From contig JAEYWD010000074.1 of the NCBI GenBank assembly GCA_023429135.1, positions 1 through 64,000 on the forward strand: a stretch of DNA of 64,000 bases. The letters are read 5' to 3'. The number at the start of each line of letters is the position of its first letter. The stretch's first letter is position 1. The stretch comes from Bacteroidota bacterium. Lineage in GTDB: Bacteria; Bacteroidota; Bacteroidia; Bacteroidales; JAAUTT01. The notes under the pieces are model-generated. The model did not search any database. It saw nothing but the letters and a program-made list of their open reading frames with translations, and was not told where the DNA came from. Both the position numbers and the translations under genes were made by a program. Shown piece after piece: positions 40,405 to 50,666 of this stretch.

Positions 40405-42459
40405 ATGCTTATGCAAAAAAAGATTCAGGTACTTATAATAGAAGATAACGAAGACGATGCGCTGCTGGAAGTGGATGAGCTGATGCGAGGGGGATATAAA
40501 ATTGAATACGAGCAAATTCAGACAAAAAACGAACTTATCCAGACACTCGAACGAAAATCGTGGGACTGTGTAATTTCAGATTTCTCAATGCCTCAGTTCT
40601 CGGGTCTAGAAGCATTGGTTATTGTAAGGGAAACAGGTTTGGATATTCCTTTTATCCTGGTTTCGGGGGCTATTGGGGAGGAGACTGCTGTTGCAGCCAT
40701 GAAAGCAGGTGCACACGATTATATAATGAAAAATAACCTGAAAAGGTTATTGCCGGCATTTGAAAGAGAATTGAGAGAGGCCGACGTCCGCAAGAAAAAT
40801 AAAGCTGCTGAGGAAACTATCCGCAATGAGCGGAAGCTTCTGAGAACGCTTATCGACAACCTTCCCGATCTTGTTTATGTGAAGGATATTTCATGCAGAA
40901 GAATTATCTCCAACAAGGCCGACATTCATTTCAGAGGATTTGAGAACGAGGCTGATATACTTGGAAAAACCGATATTGAAATCTTTGGTTCCGGAGAAGG
41001 AAAACAAATTCTGGATGATGATCTGTCAATCTTACTTTCGGGAGAACCAGCTTTAAACCGCGAGGAAGTTAAAATGGATATTACCGGGAAACAACATTGG
41101 TTTTTAAGTTCAAAAATACCTATACGAAACAGTTTAAACCAGATAACCGGACTGGTGGCTATGGAACACGATATAACCGACCGTAAACTTGCCGAACTTG
41201 CTTTACAGGAAAGTGAATCGAACCTGAAGCAACAAAACCACGAATACCAGGCCCTGAACGAAGAGTACCAGACACTGAACGAAGAACTTGCCGAAACTAT
41301 TGAACATATACAGCAAATAAATTCCGAGTTGGTTATAGCTAAGAATAAAGCTGAGGAAGCCGACAAACTTAAATCGGCGTTTCTGGCCAATATGAGCCAT
41401 GAAATACGCACACCATTAAATGCAATACTTGGTTTTGCCGGATTTCTGAAGAACCCCGGACTAAGCCACGAAAAAACCGTCTCCTTTGTGGATATAATAG
41501 ATTCAAGCGGACAGCAACTTCTGGGAATTATCAACGACATTCTGGATATATCGAAAATTGAAGCTGGCCAGATTTCAATTTCTCCGGGACCAGTGAATAT
41601 TACCACTGTGTTAAACGAACTACATCAACAATTTGAGAAGCAGGCTGAACAAAAGGGTATAAAACTTCGGTTAAACCACGCAATCCAACACCGGAACATC
41701 GAAGTTGAAACAGATGAGATTAGGCTCAGGCAAATTATCACAAATCTGCTGAGCAACGCCATCAAATTTACTCATGAAGGATATGTTGAACTGGGAACAA
41801 GGATAGCCGGCAACCTCCTGGAGTTTTATGTAAAAGATACAGGCATCGGAATATCCGAGTTGGATGAGCTAATCATTTTTGAACCATTCCGTCAGGTTGA
41901 AACAAATAATTCCCGTATGTACGGTGGAAATGGTCTTGGACTCTCTATATCAAGAGCTCTTGTGGAAAAGCTTGGAGGAACCCTTAAAGTAGAATCGGAA
42001 GTTGGGCAAGGTTCAACCTTTAGTTTTTCCATCCCGCTTAAAACCATAAAACAGGATAGGCAAAACAAAATTAATGAAGCATCGGATGCTCATTGGGATA
42101 AACATATCATTCTCATTGCAGAAGATGAATGTTATAATTACCTGTTTCTAGAAGAACTGCTCTCTCCTACCGGTGTAAAACTTCTTCATGCAAGGGATGG
42201 AAAAGAAGCTGTGGAACTCGTTCGTAAAAACCCACAGATTTCACTTGTACTTATGGACTTAAAAATGCCTGTAATGGACGGTTATACCGCTACCCGTTTG
42301 ATTAAGGAACTAAAACCCCGTATGCCGGTGATTGCTCAAACAGCATATGCCATGAGCGAGGACAGTGAAAAAACTGCTGATGCCGGCTTCGATAATTTTA
42401 TTGCCAAACCAATTGTTCAGGATAATTTTATAAAAGTACTGGCCGATTATATTGAGTAA
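40405..42459 (+). CDS. hybrid histidine kinase REC-PAS-HisKA-HATPase-REC
   Basis: The ATG at 40405 comes just after the preceding stop; a longer start would overlap that gene. It has 684 residues: an N-terminal REC (about 1-125, DCVISDFSMPQFSGLEAL), a PAS domain (about 140-265) and a coiled coil. Next are HisKA (ANMSHEIRTPLNAILGFAGF), the HATPase (NGLGLSISRALVEKLGG) and a C-terminal REC (about 560-684, LVLMDLKMPVMDGYTATRLI). Both REC domains have the phosphoacceptor Asp. There is no TM segment. It is the third gene of a tight phosphorelay operon. Confidence 0.92.
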   Translation: MLMQKKIQVLIIEDNEDDALLEVDELMRGGYKIEYEQIQTKNELIQTLERKSWDCVISDFSMPQFSGLEALVIVRETGLDIPFILVSGAIGEETAVAAMKAGAHDYIMKNNLKRLLPAFERELREADVRKKNKAAEETIRNERKLLRTLIDNLPDLVYVKDISCRRIISNKADIHFRGFENEADILGKTDIEIFGSGEGKQILDDDLSILLSGEPALNREEVKMDITGKQHWFLSSKIPIRNSLNQITGLVAMEHDITDRKLAELALQESESNLKQQNHEYQALNEEYQTLNEELAETIEHIQQINSELVIAKNKAEEADKLKSAFLANMSHEIRTPLNAILGFAGFLKNPGLSHEKTVSFVDIIDSSGQQLLGIINDILDISKIEAGQISISPGPVNITTVLNELHQQFEKQAEQKGIKLRLNHAIQHRNIEVETDEIRLRQIITNLLSNAIKFTHEGYVELGTRIAGNLLEFYVKDTGIGISELDELIIFEPFRQVETNNSRMYGGNGLGLSISRALVEKLGGTLKVESEVGQGSTFSFSIPLKTIKQDRQNKINEASDAHWDKHIILIAEDECYNYLFLEELLSPTGVKLLHARDGKEAVELVRKNPQISLVLMDLKMPVMDGYTATRLIKELKPRMPVIAQTAYAMSEDSEKTADAGFDNFIAKPIVQDNFIKVLADYIE

Positions 42460-42479
42460 ATTTTGAATGACCGGTATTA

Positions 42480-43634
42480 TTATAAGCCCGATTCAATTGA
42501 TTTCTTTACGGAAAAACTAAATGTGGTTCCTTTACCCGGTTCCGACTGGCAGGATATTTGACCTCCAAGAAGTTCGATAAGTGACCTGGAAATAAATAGG
42601 CCCAAACCGTTGCCGCCGTATTTACGGCCAAATGACTCATCGCATTGACGAAAGGGTTTAAAAATTATCTCATGCATTTCCCGTGAAATACCAATGCCAC
42701 TGTCTTCGACTTTAAAAACCACCTCCTCACCTGTACCGGTTTCTTCAACAGAAACCTTGATATAGCCATTGGGTGTGAACTTAAAGGCATTATCAATCAG
42801 CAATTCAAGTGCAGTTACAATTTTTTCCCTGTCATTAACTATTGTAAGCCTCTCGTCTACAGAGCTGGAAAAGGCAACTGAACTATTATTTAAATATTTT
42901 GAACTTCGGGCCTCCATAATATCGTTTACAATTCCGGCAGGTGAAAATTCTTCGGTCGTAATCTGCACCTGCTCTGTTGTGATAGCAGAGGCAAGAATTA
43001 CACTCTCCAGCATCTTCAATAAATCGTAGCTATTCTGAATACAATGATCTATTAGATTTTTCACATGCTCATCACGGGTTTCATCGCGGGCTATACTGGC
43101 AAATCCAACAATAGCATTCAAAGGAGTTCTTATTTCGTGTGAAAAATTCCTGAGAAACACACTTTTCAACTCGTTTAATTTCATTTCCCGCTCCATCGAT
43201 TCCTGAAGCTTTTTATTGTTTTCCAGCAATAATTCCAACAATCTTTTATTTTCCTTTCTAATCTGGTATGTTTCCACAGCGTTCTTCAACACAATCCTCA
43301 TCTCATTATAATTCCATGGTTTTTGAATAAAGTTCTTAAGGCAATTCATGTTTATGCCCCTAATAACTGCATCGAGATCAGCATATCCCGATATTACGAT
43401 AAAAATAACCTCTTCAAACTGATCCTTAATTCTTTCTATAAACGATATCCCGTCTTCTTTGGGCATTTTAAAATCGACCAGTGCAACCGCAATTTTCTCT
43501 GCTTCAAGAATCTTCATTCCTTCGACAGCACTTTCGGATGTAAACACCTCATACTCTTTAGAAAAGGAAACCTTAAACCCCACCAGATTCTCAGGTTCAT
43601 CATCAATATACAGCAGTTTGGGACGTACACTCAT
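42480..43634 (-). CDS. response regulator-histidine kinase fusion
   Basis: A 384-residue protein with REC first (about 1-120; acidic pair in YIDDEPENLVG and VALVDFKMPKEDGISF), then a coiled coil. A kinase core follows with RNFSHEIRTPLNAIVGFASI and a HATPase ending in NGLGLFISRSLIELLGG. There is no sensor domain, so it takes its signal from phosphorylation by another kinase. It is on the minus strand, converging with the plus-strand hybrid kinase 20 bases away. It belongs to a set of minus-strand signalling genes (to 48659). Confidence 0.92.
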   Translation of the reverse strand: MSVRPKLLYIDDEPENLVGFKVSFSKEYEVFTSESAVEGMKILEAEKIAVALVDFKMPKEDGISFIERIKDQFEEVIFIVISGYADLDAVIRGINMNCLKNFIQKPWNYNEMRIVLKNAVETYQIRKENKRLLELLLENNKKLQESMEREMKLNELKSVFLRNFSHEIRTPLNAIVGFASIARDETRDEHVKNLIDHCIQNSYDLLKMLESVILASAITTEQVQITTEEFSPAGIVNDIMEARSSKYLNNSSVAFSSSVDERLTIVNDREKIVTALELLIDNAFKFTPNGYIKVSVEETGTGEEVVFKVEDSGIGISREMHEIIFKPFRQCDESFGRKYGGNGLGLFISRSLIELLGGQISCQSEPGKGTTFSFSVKKSIESGL

Positions 43635-43838
43635 ATTTTACATACTTACTAATCACACATCTACTTCCGTAAAAAATAATCCGGCCCTATTAAGCATTTT
43701 TCGGACCATTTTTTTTAAAATTTTGAAATCCAGGACGATAAAAGCACAAACTACTATAAAAAATGAAGGAAATAAATATGAAATATCGTATTTGTACGAA
43801 ATTTAGTAGAAGAAGAATGTTGGAAATCTATCGAAAAA

Positions 43839-44201
43839 TTAAAGAGCGCTCCTGATTAAACTATTAAGTTTATTGAATTGAAAAGGTTTTTCAATATATC
43901 TGTCTGCTCCCGAAACATACGAGAGTTCTTTATTTTCAGGAGAATCGTTGGCAGTTATGGCAATTATATACGAAAGCGGGAACATTTCCCTGAGTTCCGG
44001 CAGAAATTCAAAACCCAAACCATCAGGCAACCTGTGATCAATAAAAATTATAGCAGGATAAATGCCCTCGAGAACTTTTCTTGTGGTGGAAATTGTAGCT
44101 GAATTATAGACCGCTAAACCCTTCTCTTTCAAAATTATTGAAAGTAAAGAAGATATATCCTGATCATCTTCCAAAATAAACGCAGTTTTTTGCTGGTTCA
44201 T
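43839..44201 (-). CDS. single REC-domain response regulator
   Basis: The ATG at 44201 gives 120 residues, the size of a single receiver domain. It has the acidic cluster in AFILEDDQDISSLL, the phosphoacceptor Asp in IIFIDHRLPDGLG, and the KPF switch in RYIEKPFQF. There is no output domain, so it is a relay or stand-alone regulator. It lies 127 bases downstream of the sigma54 activator gene in the same direction, with a 204-base gap to the next gene. Confidence 0.88.
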   Translation of the reverse strand: MNQQKTAFILEDDQDISSLLSIILKEKGLAVYNSATISTTRKVLEGIYPAIIFIDHRLPDGLGFEFLPELREMFPLSYIIAITANDSPENKELSYVSGADRYIEKPFQFNKLNSLIRSAL

Positions 44202-44327
44202 TCTAATTATTTTTTCAGGTTTATATACAAAAATACGAAAAAGTGGATTAAACAAGATTAATAAAGGGCAAAGTTCTCAATTCCGAATTATTTTCTTGAC
44301 ATTGAAGAGAAACTTTGACAGTTCCGA

Positions 44328-45770
44328 TCAAACAGGGCGTTCAATTCCCAATTTCTTCATGCGCGATTCAAGCGTTGTAGGGTTTATTTTTAATATTTCC
44401 GAAGCGCCGTTATTGCCACGGATGCGCCACTTTGTTAATTTAAGTACCCGTAATATATGGGTTCTCTCATTATCATCAAGCGAAACAACATCCTGATAAA
44501 CTGAACTTTCAATTGAAGGCCGGAACCAGCTCCCAATATCAAGCTTACTGCCTGAACTCAACACATGTGCTCGCTCCACAACGTTTTCAAGTTCGCGGAT
44601 ATTCCCGGGCCAATAATAATCCATCAGCTTTTCAAGGGTAGATTTAGATATTGATCCTATCTTTTTGCCGGTTTGCCTATTCAACTTTTCAATAAACGAC
44701 TGTACAAGCAAAGGGATGTCTTCTTTCCGCTCTCTTAAAGGAGGAATTAATATTGGCAAAACGTTAAGCCTGTAATACAAATCACTTCTGAATTTACCTC
44801 TTTCAACTTCAATTCCAAGATCACGGTTTGTTGCTGCAATAAGTCTCACATCGCTTTTTTGCACTTTGTTACTGCCCAACCTTTCAAATTCCTTTTCCTG
44901 AATAACCCTTAACAGCTTAGGCTGTAAGTTAACAGGCAACTCACCAATTTCGTCCAGAAACAAAGTACCACTAGCTGCAATTTCAAATTTACCGTATTTA
45001 AGCTGGCCTGCTCCGGTAAATGCCCCCTTCTCATGACCAAATAACTCACTCTCGATAAGTGTTTCAGGAATTGCAGCACAATTAATGCTAACCATAATTT
45101 TGCCTTTTCGAAGGCTTAGCTTATGAATAGCTTTGGCAAACAGCTCTTTGCCTGTGCCGGTTTCGCCTAGCAGAAGGACGGGAGAATCGGATTTAGCAAT
45201 CTGGTCGAGTTGTTTAAGCACATTCTTCAGGGCCTTGCTTTTTCCAACAATTTCGCCAATTAAAACATGCTGGGTATATTCTTCCTTTAACTGAATATTT
45301 TCTTCTGCCAGCTTTTCATTAAGTTGATTGATTTTATGCCAGGCGATCTGTATCTGTTTATTTTTCTCCTGCAAATCCCGAATCAGGGTTTCGTTCTTTT
45401 TTCTTAAATGGTAGGCTTCAAAAGCACTATGCAATGTTTGTTTCAAATCGTTTAAGTCCCATGGTTTTAATAAATACCGGAATATACCGCCTAAATTGAG
45501 TGCCTTAAGAATAACGTTTGTATCGTCAAACGCTGTAAGGATAATAATAACAGTGAGAGGGAAACGTGCTTTAACCCTTTCAGCCAGTTCAATTCCGGTA
45601 ATTTTGGGCATTCGCTGATCGGTTATCAAAACCCCAATATTCTCTTTTTCGATGATTCCTATTGCTTCTTCAGGTTTAGCGGTAGTTATAACTTCAAACC
45701 ATTTTTCCAGATTAATCTTTAGTAACAGAAGGTTATTAGGTTCATCGTCAACATACAAAAGTTTATCCAT
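44328..45770 (-). CDS. NtrC-family sigma54-dependent response regulator
   Basis: A 480-residue protein with a REC domain (about 1-120, VLITDQRMPKITGIELAERV), a coiled coil and a sigma54 AAA+ domain. The AAA+ domain has Walker A LLGETGTGKELFAKA, the GAFTGA loop (EKGAFTGAGQLKYG), Walker B GTLFLDEIGEL and arginine-finger region LYYRLNVLPI. A Fis-type HTH (NNGASEILKINPTTLESRMK) ends it. It would activate sigma54 promoters in response to the multi-PAS kinase encoded 18 bases upstream in the same operon. Confidence 0.95.
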   Translation of the reverse strand: MDKLLYVDDEPNNLLLLKINLEKWFEVITTAKPEEAIGIIEKENIGVLITDQRMPKITGIELAERVKARFPLTVIIILTAFDDTNVILKALNLGGIFRYLLKPWDLNDLKQTLHSAFEAYHLRKKNETLIRDLQEKNKQIQIAWHKINQLNEKLAEENIQLKEEYTQHVLIGEIVGKSKALKNVLKQLDQIAKSDSPVLLLGETGTGKELFAKAIHKLSLRKGKIMVSINCAAIPETLIESELFGHEKGAFTGAGQLKYGKFEIAASGTLFLDEIGELPVNLQPKLLRVIQEKEFERLGSNKVQKSDVRLIAATNRDLGIEVERGKFRSDLYYRLNVLPILIPPLRERKEDIPLLVQSFIEKLNRQTGKKIGSISKSTLEKLMDYYWPGNIRELENVVERAHVLSSGSKLDIGSWFRPSIESSVYQDVVSLDDNERTHILRVLKLTKWRIRGNNGASEILKINPTTLESRMKKLGIERPV

Positions 45771-45788
45771 CTTCCTCTCCCTCCTTTT

Positions 45789-48659
45789 TTAATTTGCAGG
45801 CAATATAATTCTGAACTCAGTACCCTTTCCTGGTTTAGAAGATACAACTATATCGCCGTTATGATCCTTAATTATTCCATGTACAATGGACAATCCCATA
45901 CCTGTTCCTTCGCCCACGGGCTTTGTTGTAAAGAACGGATCGAAAATTTTCGACTGGATCTCTTTACACATCCCAACGCCAGTATCGCGGAAGACAAGTT
46001 CGATCCTCCCATTTCGGTCTTTTTTAGTGATTATTGTAATTATCCCTACATCTTCAATTGATTGAATGGAATTAATAAGCAGATTCATAAAAACCTGACT
46101 CATCTTTCCGGGATAGCAGTTAATAAACTCCTTCAGCTTATAATCCTTAACAACTTCTATACGATCTTTAATTTTGTTGTTTAAAATAGTGAGCGATGAG
46201 TCTATCAGTTCGTGAATATTGGAGAGGGTTTTGCTTTCGCTGTCGAGTCGTGAAAAAGTTCTTAGACTTTTAACAATATTAGTTGTTCTCTCAACCCCTA
46301 CGTGAATTGACTTAAAAAGTCTTGTTATATTTTCTACTGCACCCTGAAGGTTGTGCTTTTTTTCAACATCAAGAAGAATATCTTTTCGTTTACAGTTTTC
46401 GAACCGCTCGCAATGCATAGAATATTCTTCTGCAACCTTCAGAATGTCATTAATAACAAGCTCCAGTCCCAGAATTCCACTGCTGATAAAGTTTACGGGA
46501 TTGTTTATTTCGTGTGCTATTCCTGCTGTTAAAATACCAATGGAAGCCATTTTTTCAGATTGAACAAGCTGCATTTGGGTTTTCTTAAGCTGCTCAATTG
46601 CTTCCTCAAGCTGTTTTTTTTGAATTGCCAGGGCTTCGTTAAGAGCATTGAGTTCCTCATTATTCTGATAAAGCTCCTCATTGGTTGCTATCAACTCCTG
46701 ATTGAGGGTCTCGATTTCTTCTGTCCTGTCACGAACAAGTTCTTCCAGTTTGGTTTTATGTTTTTCGAGTTCGAACTGAATTTTTCTTTTCTCGGTTATA
46801 TCAACAGTTGAAGTTAAAATAGCAGGTTTATTATTCATCTGAATTACCCTACTCGACAAAAGAATGTAATGCGAGCTATCAACTCCTAATATTTCTGCTT
46901 CTATATTATCAACAAATCCTTTCTCCCGGAGTTCCTTATCAATACTTCCAATAATCAGAGGCCTGCTTTTATAACCTATCTCTGCTGAAGTTTTCCCGAT
47001 AATCTGCTCAGGTTTCAAGCCAGTTGCTTTACAGAAATTTTTATTAACCATCAGGAGATGTCCTTTCATATCGGTAACCACAATGGAATATGGAGTAAGA
47101 TCGACCAGCCTCCGAAACATTTCTTCGCTTTCCTTTAGGGCCTTTTCAATCTTTTTCCGCTCTGTTATATCAGTCATTGAGCCAATTGAGCCCACAATTT
47201 TATCGCCATCGTAAATTGGAGCACCACTAACCAGGAAATCGATTTTTTGACCATTCTTGGCCTTGAAACTAATCTCGTATTGAGAAATAATATTCTCGGC
47301 GCGTTTCTTATTAATTTCAACAATAATGCTTCTTTCGTCAGGATCTAAAAGAATCTCATATCCAATTTTTCCGACAATTTCGGCAGTTTCATACCCAAAT
47401 ACTTCAGTAAATCTCCTATTTACATAAAGTACCCGATCGTTGTTGTCAACCATCATCACCACCTCGTTCATATTCTCCATGAGAGAGCGGTACTTTTCTT
47501 CACTTTTCTGGAGATTTTCCTCTGCAATTTTCTGGGCAGTAACATCAATGGATAAGGAAATTACGCCTTCAACAACATTGCCATCGGTAAGAGGAGCCAT
47601 TATATGGTGAAAATAATAATCATGGCCCTGAATTTTTGAATGATTATCGCTATGGATCACTTCTCCCTGCAAAACTCTGCTGCTTTTTTCTGTCCAGCGG
47701 TCTTTAGCTTCGTCGGATAATGATAATTCAAGATAATTACACCCTGTGCAATTGCCATAATAATTAATAGATGCTGCACTCTGACACAGTATTTTACCCT
47801 GGTGGTTACAGACCCAAAGTTCGAAAGGCAAGCTGTTAATAATGGAGCTAAGTATTGTTTCACGTTCTTTCAACGAAATTTCAAGATTTGTTTTATCGGT
47901 GATATCTTCCACAATACTATCGATAAATTCAATTCCCCCGGTTTGGGAATAAACAGCTATGGCATTAAGCTGGAGAGTGCGGAAATGTCCGTTATGGGTA
48001 GTTATCTGATATGTTCCCCTATGCTTACCCGATAACCGGAGCGATTCCAAAACATTGTACCTGATCTGGGGTGAAGGATAGATGTTGTCGACCAGATTAT
48101 TAATGGCACACATCATAAATTCGGGATTGGGAAAATCAAATATCTCAGCTAATTTTTGATTTGCAAGTAACAGTTTACCGTCAGGAGAAGTACGGGCAAT
48201 TCCTACTGGAGCATTATCGAAAATTCTGTGAAAACGCGCTTCATTATTCTTATGTCGTACAAACTCTGAGATATCGCGGATAATAGCCTGAAAACACCCG
48301 TCGATACCAATATCGAGTCTATTGAGAGATACCTCTGAGTAAAATTCTTCGCCACTAACCTTTTTATGCAACCAGTCGAACAGCATCGATTCGCCTTTTA
48401 AAACACGCCTTATTAAATGTCGGGCCTTAACAATCGAACGCGCCCCATCCGGCTGATATTCAGGAAATATATTGTTTAAAGAGTAATATTTATGTTTATC
48501 GGAAAATCCAAATAACGCGACAGCTTTTTTATTGTATTTCAGTATTTTAAAATGACTGTAAATTAGAATTGCATCATTCGAGTTTTCAAATAAGGTGTGA
48601 TAAATGCCGGTAGAGGCATCATCAAAAAACTTTTTGTAATGGTCAGAATCGCGTATCAT
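45789..48659 (-). CDS. multi-PAS sensor histidine kinase
   Basis: A 956-residue cytoplasmic kinase. Five PAS domains in order, about residues 15-130, 140-255, 260-375, 385-500 and 505-620, each with a PAS-like N/V-N pattern and PAC ends such as GSIGSMTDITERKKIEKAL. Then come a long coiled coil and HisKA with SIGILTAGIAHEINNPVNFI, then the N-box LLINSIQSI and the GTGMGLSIVHGI ATPase box. A TGCNYLE motif in PAS3 has Cys residues that could bind a cofactor. It is the probable partner of the sigma54 activator just downstream. The 262-base gap before it (48660-48921) shows nothing notable. Confidence 0.92.
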   Translation of the reverse strand: MIRDSDHYKKFFDDASTGIYHTLFENSNDAILIYSHFKILKYNKKAVALFGFSDKHKYYSLNNIFPEYQPDGARSIVKARHLIRRVLKGESMLFDWLHKKVSGEEFYSEVSLNRLDIGIDGCFQAIIRDISEFVRHKNNEARFHRIFDNAPVGIARTSPDGKLLLANQKLAEIFDFPNPEFMMCAINNLVDNIYPSPQIRYNVLESLRLSGKHRGTYQITTHNGHFRTLQLNAIAVYSQTGGIEFIDSIVEDITDKTNLEISLKERETILSSIINSLPFELWVCNHQGKILCQSAASINYYGNCTGCNYLELSLSDEAKDRWTEKSSRVLQGEVIHSDNHSKIQGHDYYFHHIMAPLTDGNVVEGVISLSIDVTAQKIAEENLQKSEEKYRSLMENMNEVVMMVDNNDRVLYVNRRFTEVFGYETAEIVGKIGYEILLDPDERSIIVEINKKRAENIISQYEISFKAKNGQKIDFLVSGAPIYDGDKIVGSIGSMTDITERKKIEKALKESEEMFRRLVDLTPYSIVVTDMKGHLLMVNKNFCKATGLKPEQIIGKTSAEIGYKSRPLIIGSIDKELREKGFVDNIEAEILGVDSSHYILLSSRVIQMNNKPAILTSTVDITEKRKIQFELEKHKTKLEELVRDRTEEIETLNQELIATNEELYQNNEELNALNEALAIQKKQLEEAIEQLKKTQMQLVQSEKMASIGILTAGIAHEINNPVNFISSGILGLELVINDILKVAEEYSMHCERFENCKRKDILLDVEKKHNLQGAVENITRLFKSIHVGVERTTNIVKSLRTFSRLDSESKTLSNIHELIDSSLTILNNKIKDRIEVVKDYKLKEFINCYPGKMSQVFMNLLINSIQSIEDVGIITIITKKDRNGRIELVFRDTGVGMCKEIQSKIFDPFFTTKPVGEGTGMGLSIVHGIIKDHNGDIVVSSKPGKGTEFRIILPAN

Positions 48660-48921
48660 TCGTAAACAATAAAATACTACATCACTAAAATTCCGACTGA
48701 TTGTATTTTTTTTCAGAACCTATAGTCACAAAGCAACCTAACAATTGCAGTAGTTTGATTACATCCTGTTATATAAGATCTAAATAATTTTCTCAAAATT
48801 AAAATTAGGCTTTATGTAAATATAACTAATTTTTTTATTGTGTAAGTTGAACTTGATAATAATGTAATTAGAACGATAAAAGAGGTTTGGAATTATTGAG
48901 CTTAATGAAGCATTTAATTGT

Positions 48922-49461
48922 TCATTCCTTAAATCCAATTCTTTTTCTGTTCTTTAGCTCTTGCTCCTGCAGTTTGGACTGGTCAAACTGCTTTAAGAAC
49001 TCAAGTAATAATATAATTTTATCATCATGGTCGGCAAGCGTTTTTTCCAGTTTGTCAAATTTGAGCAGTAAATCTTTATGAGTGGAAAGCATATTCCTGA
49101 TTTTAGTGTAAACACGCATAATCTGAATATTAACTTTGATAGCAAGATCGCTGTTTAAAACACTGGAAAGCATCAGGACCCCATGTTCGGTAAAAGCATA
49201 AGGAAGAGTGCGTCGGCCGCCCCAGGTTGAGGTCGCAAAATGCGACTTCAAGTCTTCAAACTCCTCCTGGGTAAGCTGAAACATAAAATCTTCAGGAAAC
49301 CTGTCGATATTTCTTTTTACCTGTTCGTTTAGCCGTTTTGTTTCAACACCATATAAATCAGCAAGGTCGCTGTCTATCATTACTTTCTCACCTCGTATCA
49401 GAAGAATTTTATTGATAAAAAATTCATCGGGTAAATTCAAGCTTGTATTTTTTACTGCCAT
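48922..49461 (-). CDS. ORF6N-domain protein
   Basis: A 179-residue protein with an N-terminal ORF6N domain (residues 12-95: KILLIRGEKVMIDSDLADLY, GVETKRLNEQVKRNIDRFPE, FATSTWGGRRTLPYAFTEHG), the phage-derived DNA-binding KilA/BRO relative. A coiled coil (LSTHKDLLLKFDKLEKTLAD) and a charged tail follow. It is a typical lone Bacteroidota copy of phage origin with no clear target. It starts 60-odd bases from the secreted YciI gene. Confidence 0.9.
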   Translation of the reverse strand: MAVKNTSLNLPDEFFINKILLIRGEKVMIDSDLADLYGVETKRLNEQVKRNIDRFPEDFMFQLTQEEFEDLKSHFATSTWGGRRTLPYAFTEHGVLMLSSVLNSDLAIKVNIQIMRVYTKIRNMLSTHKDLLLKFDKLEKTLADHDDKIILLLEFLKQFDQSKLQEQELKNRKRIGFKE

Positions 49462-49543
49462 ACAAAATTAATCTTTGCAATAAATTTATACTTTCTGATT
49501 AATACAGCAATATGATGTTGGATGAAAAAATGAGAAAAGAGAA

Positions 49544-50002
49544 CTATGGTTTAAATTTCTCTATCTTTTTATGGTCATCAAGGTATAACGGTAATGCTGC
49601 TGAACCATACCATACAAATAATTCTGTTCCAAAAACATTGTTTCTAATAGATGGATCGGAGGATAAAAGCTTTTGCGCTTCTTCAATGGTTTGTACATTT
49701 AAAATATAAATACCACGGTATAATCGCTCGTTCTTTTGTAAAGGCCCTGCAACAACTAATTTTCCCTCTGTAGCCATACGTTCAATAAAATCCATGTGTC
49801 CTCTGAAAAGGCTATCTGTTAAAGACTTGTTTTCAATCTTAGCCGTACCAGTTTTTAATATCACAAGCACATAAGCTTTCATTCCATATTCGTTGGATCC
49901 AAGCGAATCGGCTAAAGATTTATCATACTTAGGATTAATCGTTTGACTGTTTGCAAAACTAACGTTTGCAATAAAAACCAGTACGGTAAGAAATCTTTTC
50001 AT
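49544..50002 (-). CDS. secreted YciI-like protein
   Basis: A 152-residue protein with a signal peptide (FLTVLVFIANVSFANSQT, residues 4-21). The mature domain has the YciI fold with AYVLVILKTGTAKIENKS, GHMDFIERMATEGKLVVAGP and the YILNVQTIEEAQKLLSSDPS pattern. YciI proteins are usually cytoplasmic, so the secretion signal is of note. No enzyme activity is established for the family. Confidence 0.82.
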   Translation of the reverse strand: MKRFLTVLVFIANVSFANSQTINPKYDKSLADSLGSNEYGMKAYVLVILKTGTAKIENKSLTDSLFRGHMDFIERMATEGKLVVAGPLQKNERLYRGIYILNVQTIEEAQKLLSSDPSIRNNVFGTELFVWYGSAALPLYLDDHKKIEKFKP

Positions 50003-50234
50003 AAGATATTTTTTACCTTAAAGATAAAAAAGAGGCTAAAAGTTCATTCTTCTTAACCTGTAATGAAAAAAGTTCGGTAATTATAATTATAGTTCCACCA
50101 TGTTTTTCGACAATCATTCATCTGTACAATCTCAAAAGCTGAATATAAGTTAACTGTAATTTTACAGCCAATTGCAATACTTCATTATTCACTAACTTTT
50201 TACAAAAAAAATATATTTGAATCTGAATTTTTTA

Positions 50235-50322
50235 TAATTTTGAACTGAATTTAGAATTATTAAATTTGGATTTGTTGGTTAGTCAAAGGGGCAAGTCGTG
50301 AGATGTGCCCCTTTGGGTTTTT
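50235..50322 (+). ncRNA. possible small transcript ending at a strong terminator
   Basis: A perfect stem CAAAGGGGCA (50284-50293) with TGCCCCTTTG (50306-50315), followed by GGTTTTT, is a textbook terminator, but no plus-strand gene lies upstream; the nearest gene is read the other way. TAATTTTG at 50235-50242 fits the TAnnTTTG promoter element. A short RNA (about 50250-50322) is therefore possible. The rest of this 664-base gap holds the palindrome at 50418-50597. Confidence 0.35.
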
Positions 50323-50417
50323 AGCAACATTAGTTCTTCTATTAAATCAATTCCTTGATTACACCAGATTGATAGTATCATATTTCTGAAAAATTATTAA
50401 TTTAAAATAATTTTTCA

Positions 50418-50597
50418 GAATTAGGCACATAATGAATAGAAATGGTTTTCAATAAACCCAGAGGGTTTAAATGTTTATAGCTAATTAGAGGAAGAAATAT
50501 TCGACCCTCGATGGGGTCGCACCAAAAGCCTACTCCCATGTTTCTATAAACATTGGATACCTCTGGAATCATTCAGCATTAATTGAGGGCCTAATTC
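50418..50597. repeat. nested inverted-repeat intergenic element
   Basis: Outer arms GAATTAGGC (50418-50426) and GCCTAATTC (50589-50597) enclose inner arms CCAGAGG...ATGTTTATAG (50458-50480) and CTATAAACAT...CCTCTGG (50544-50566). The centre has CGACCCTCGATGGGGTCG, another small hairpin. I know the inner part as a common dispersed Bacteroidota element. No ORF is in it. Confidence 0.65.
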
Positions 50598-50666
50598 AAT
50601 AATTTTTAAAGGGAACTTTTCCATTTGTTCATTAACTAATAACCTTGCTACAAATAAAATAAGGCA

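Noticed and set aside
49512..49709. Plus-strand 65-residue frame
   Set aside because: It is antisense to the secreted YciI gene and has no coding features.
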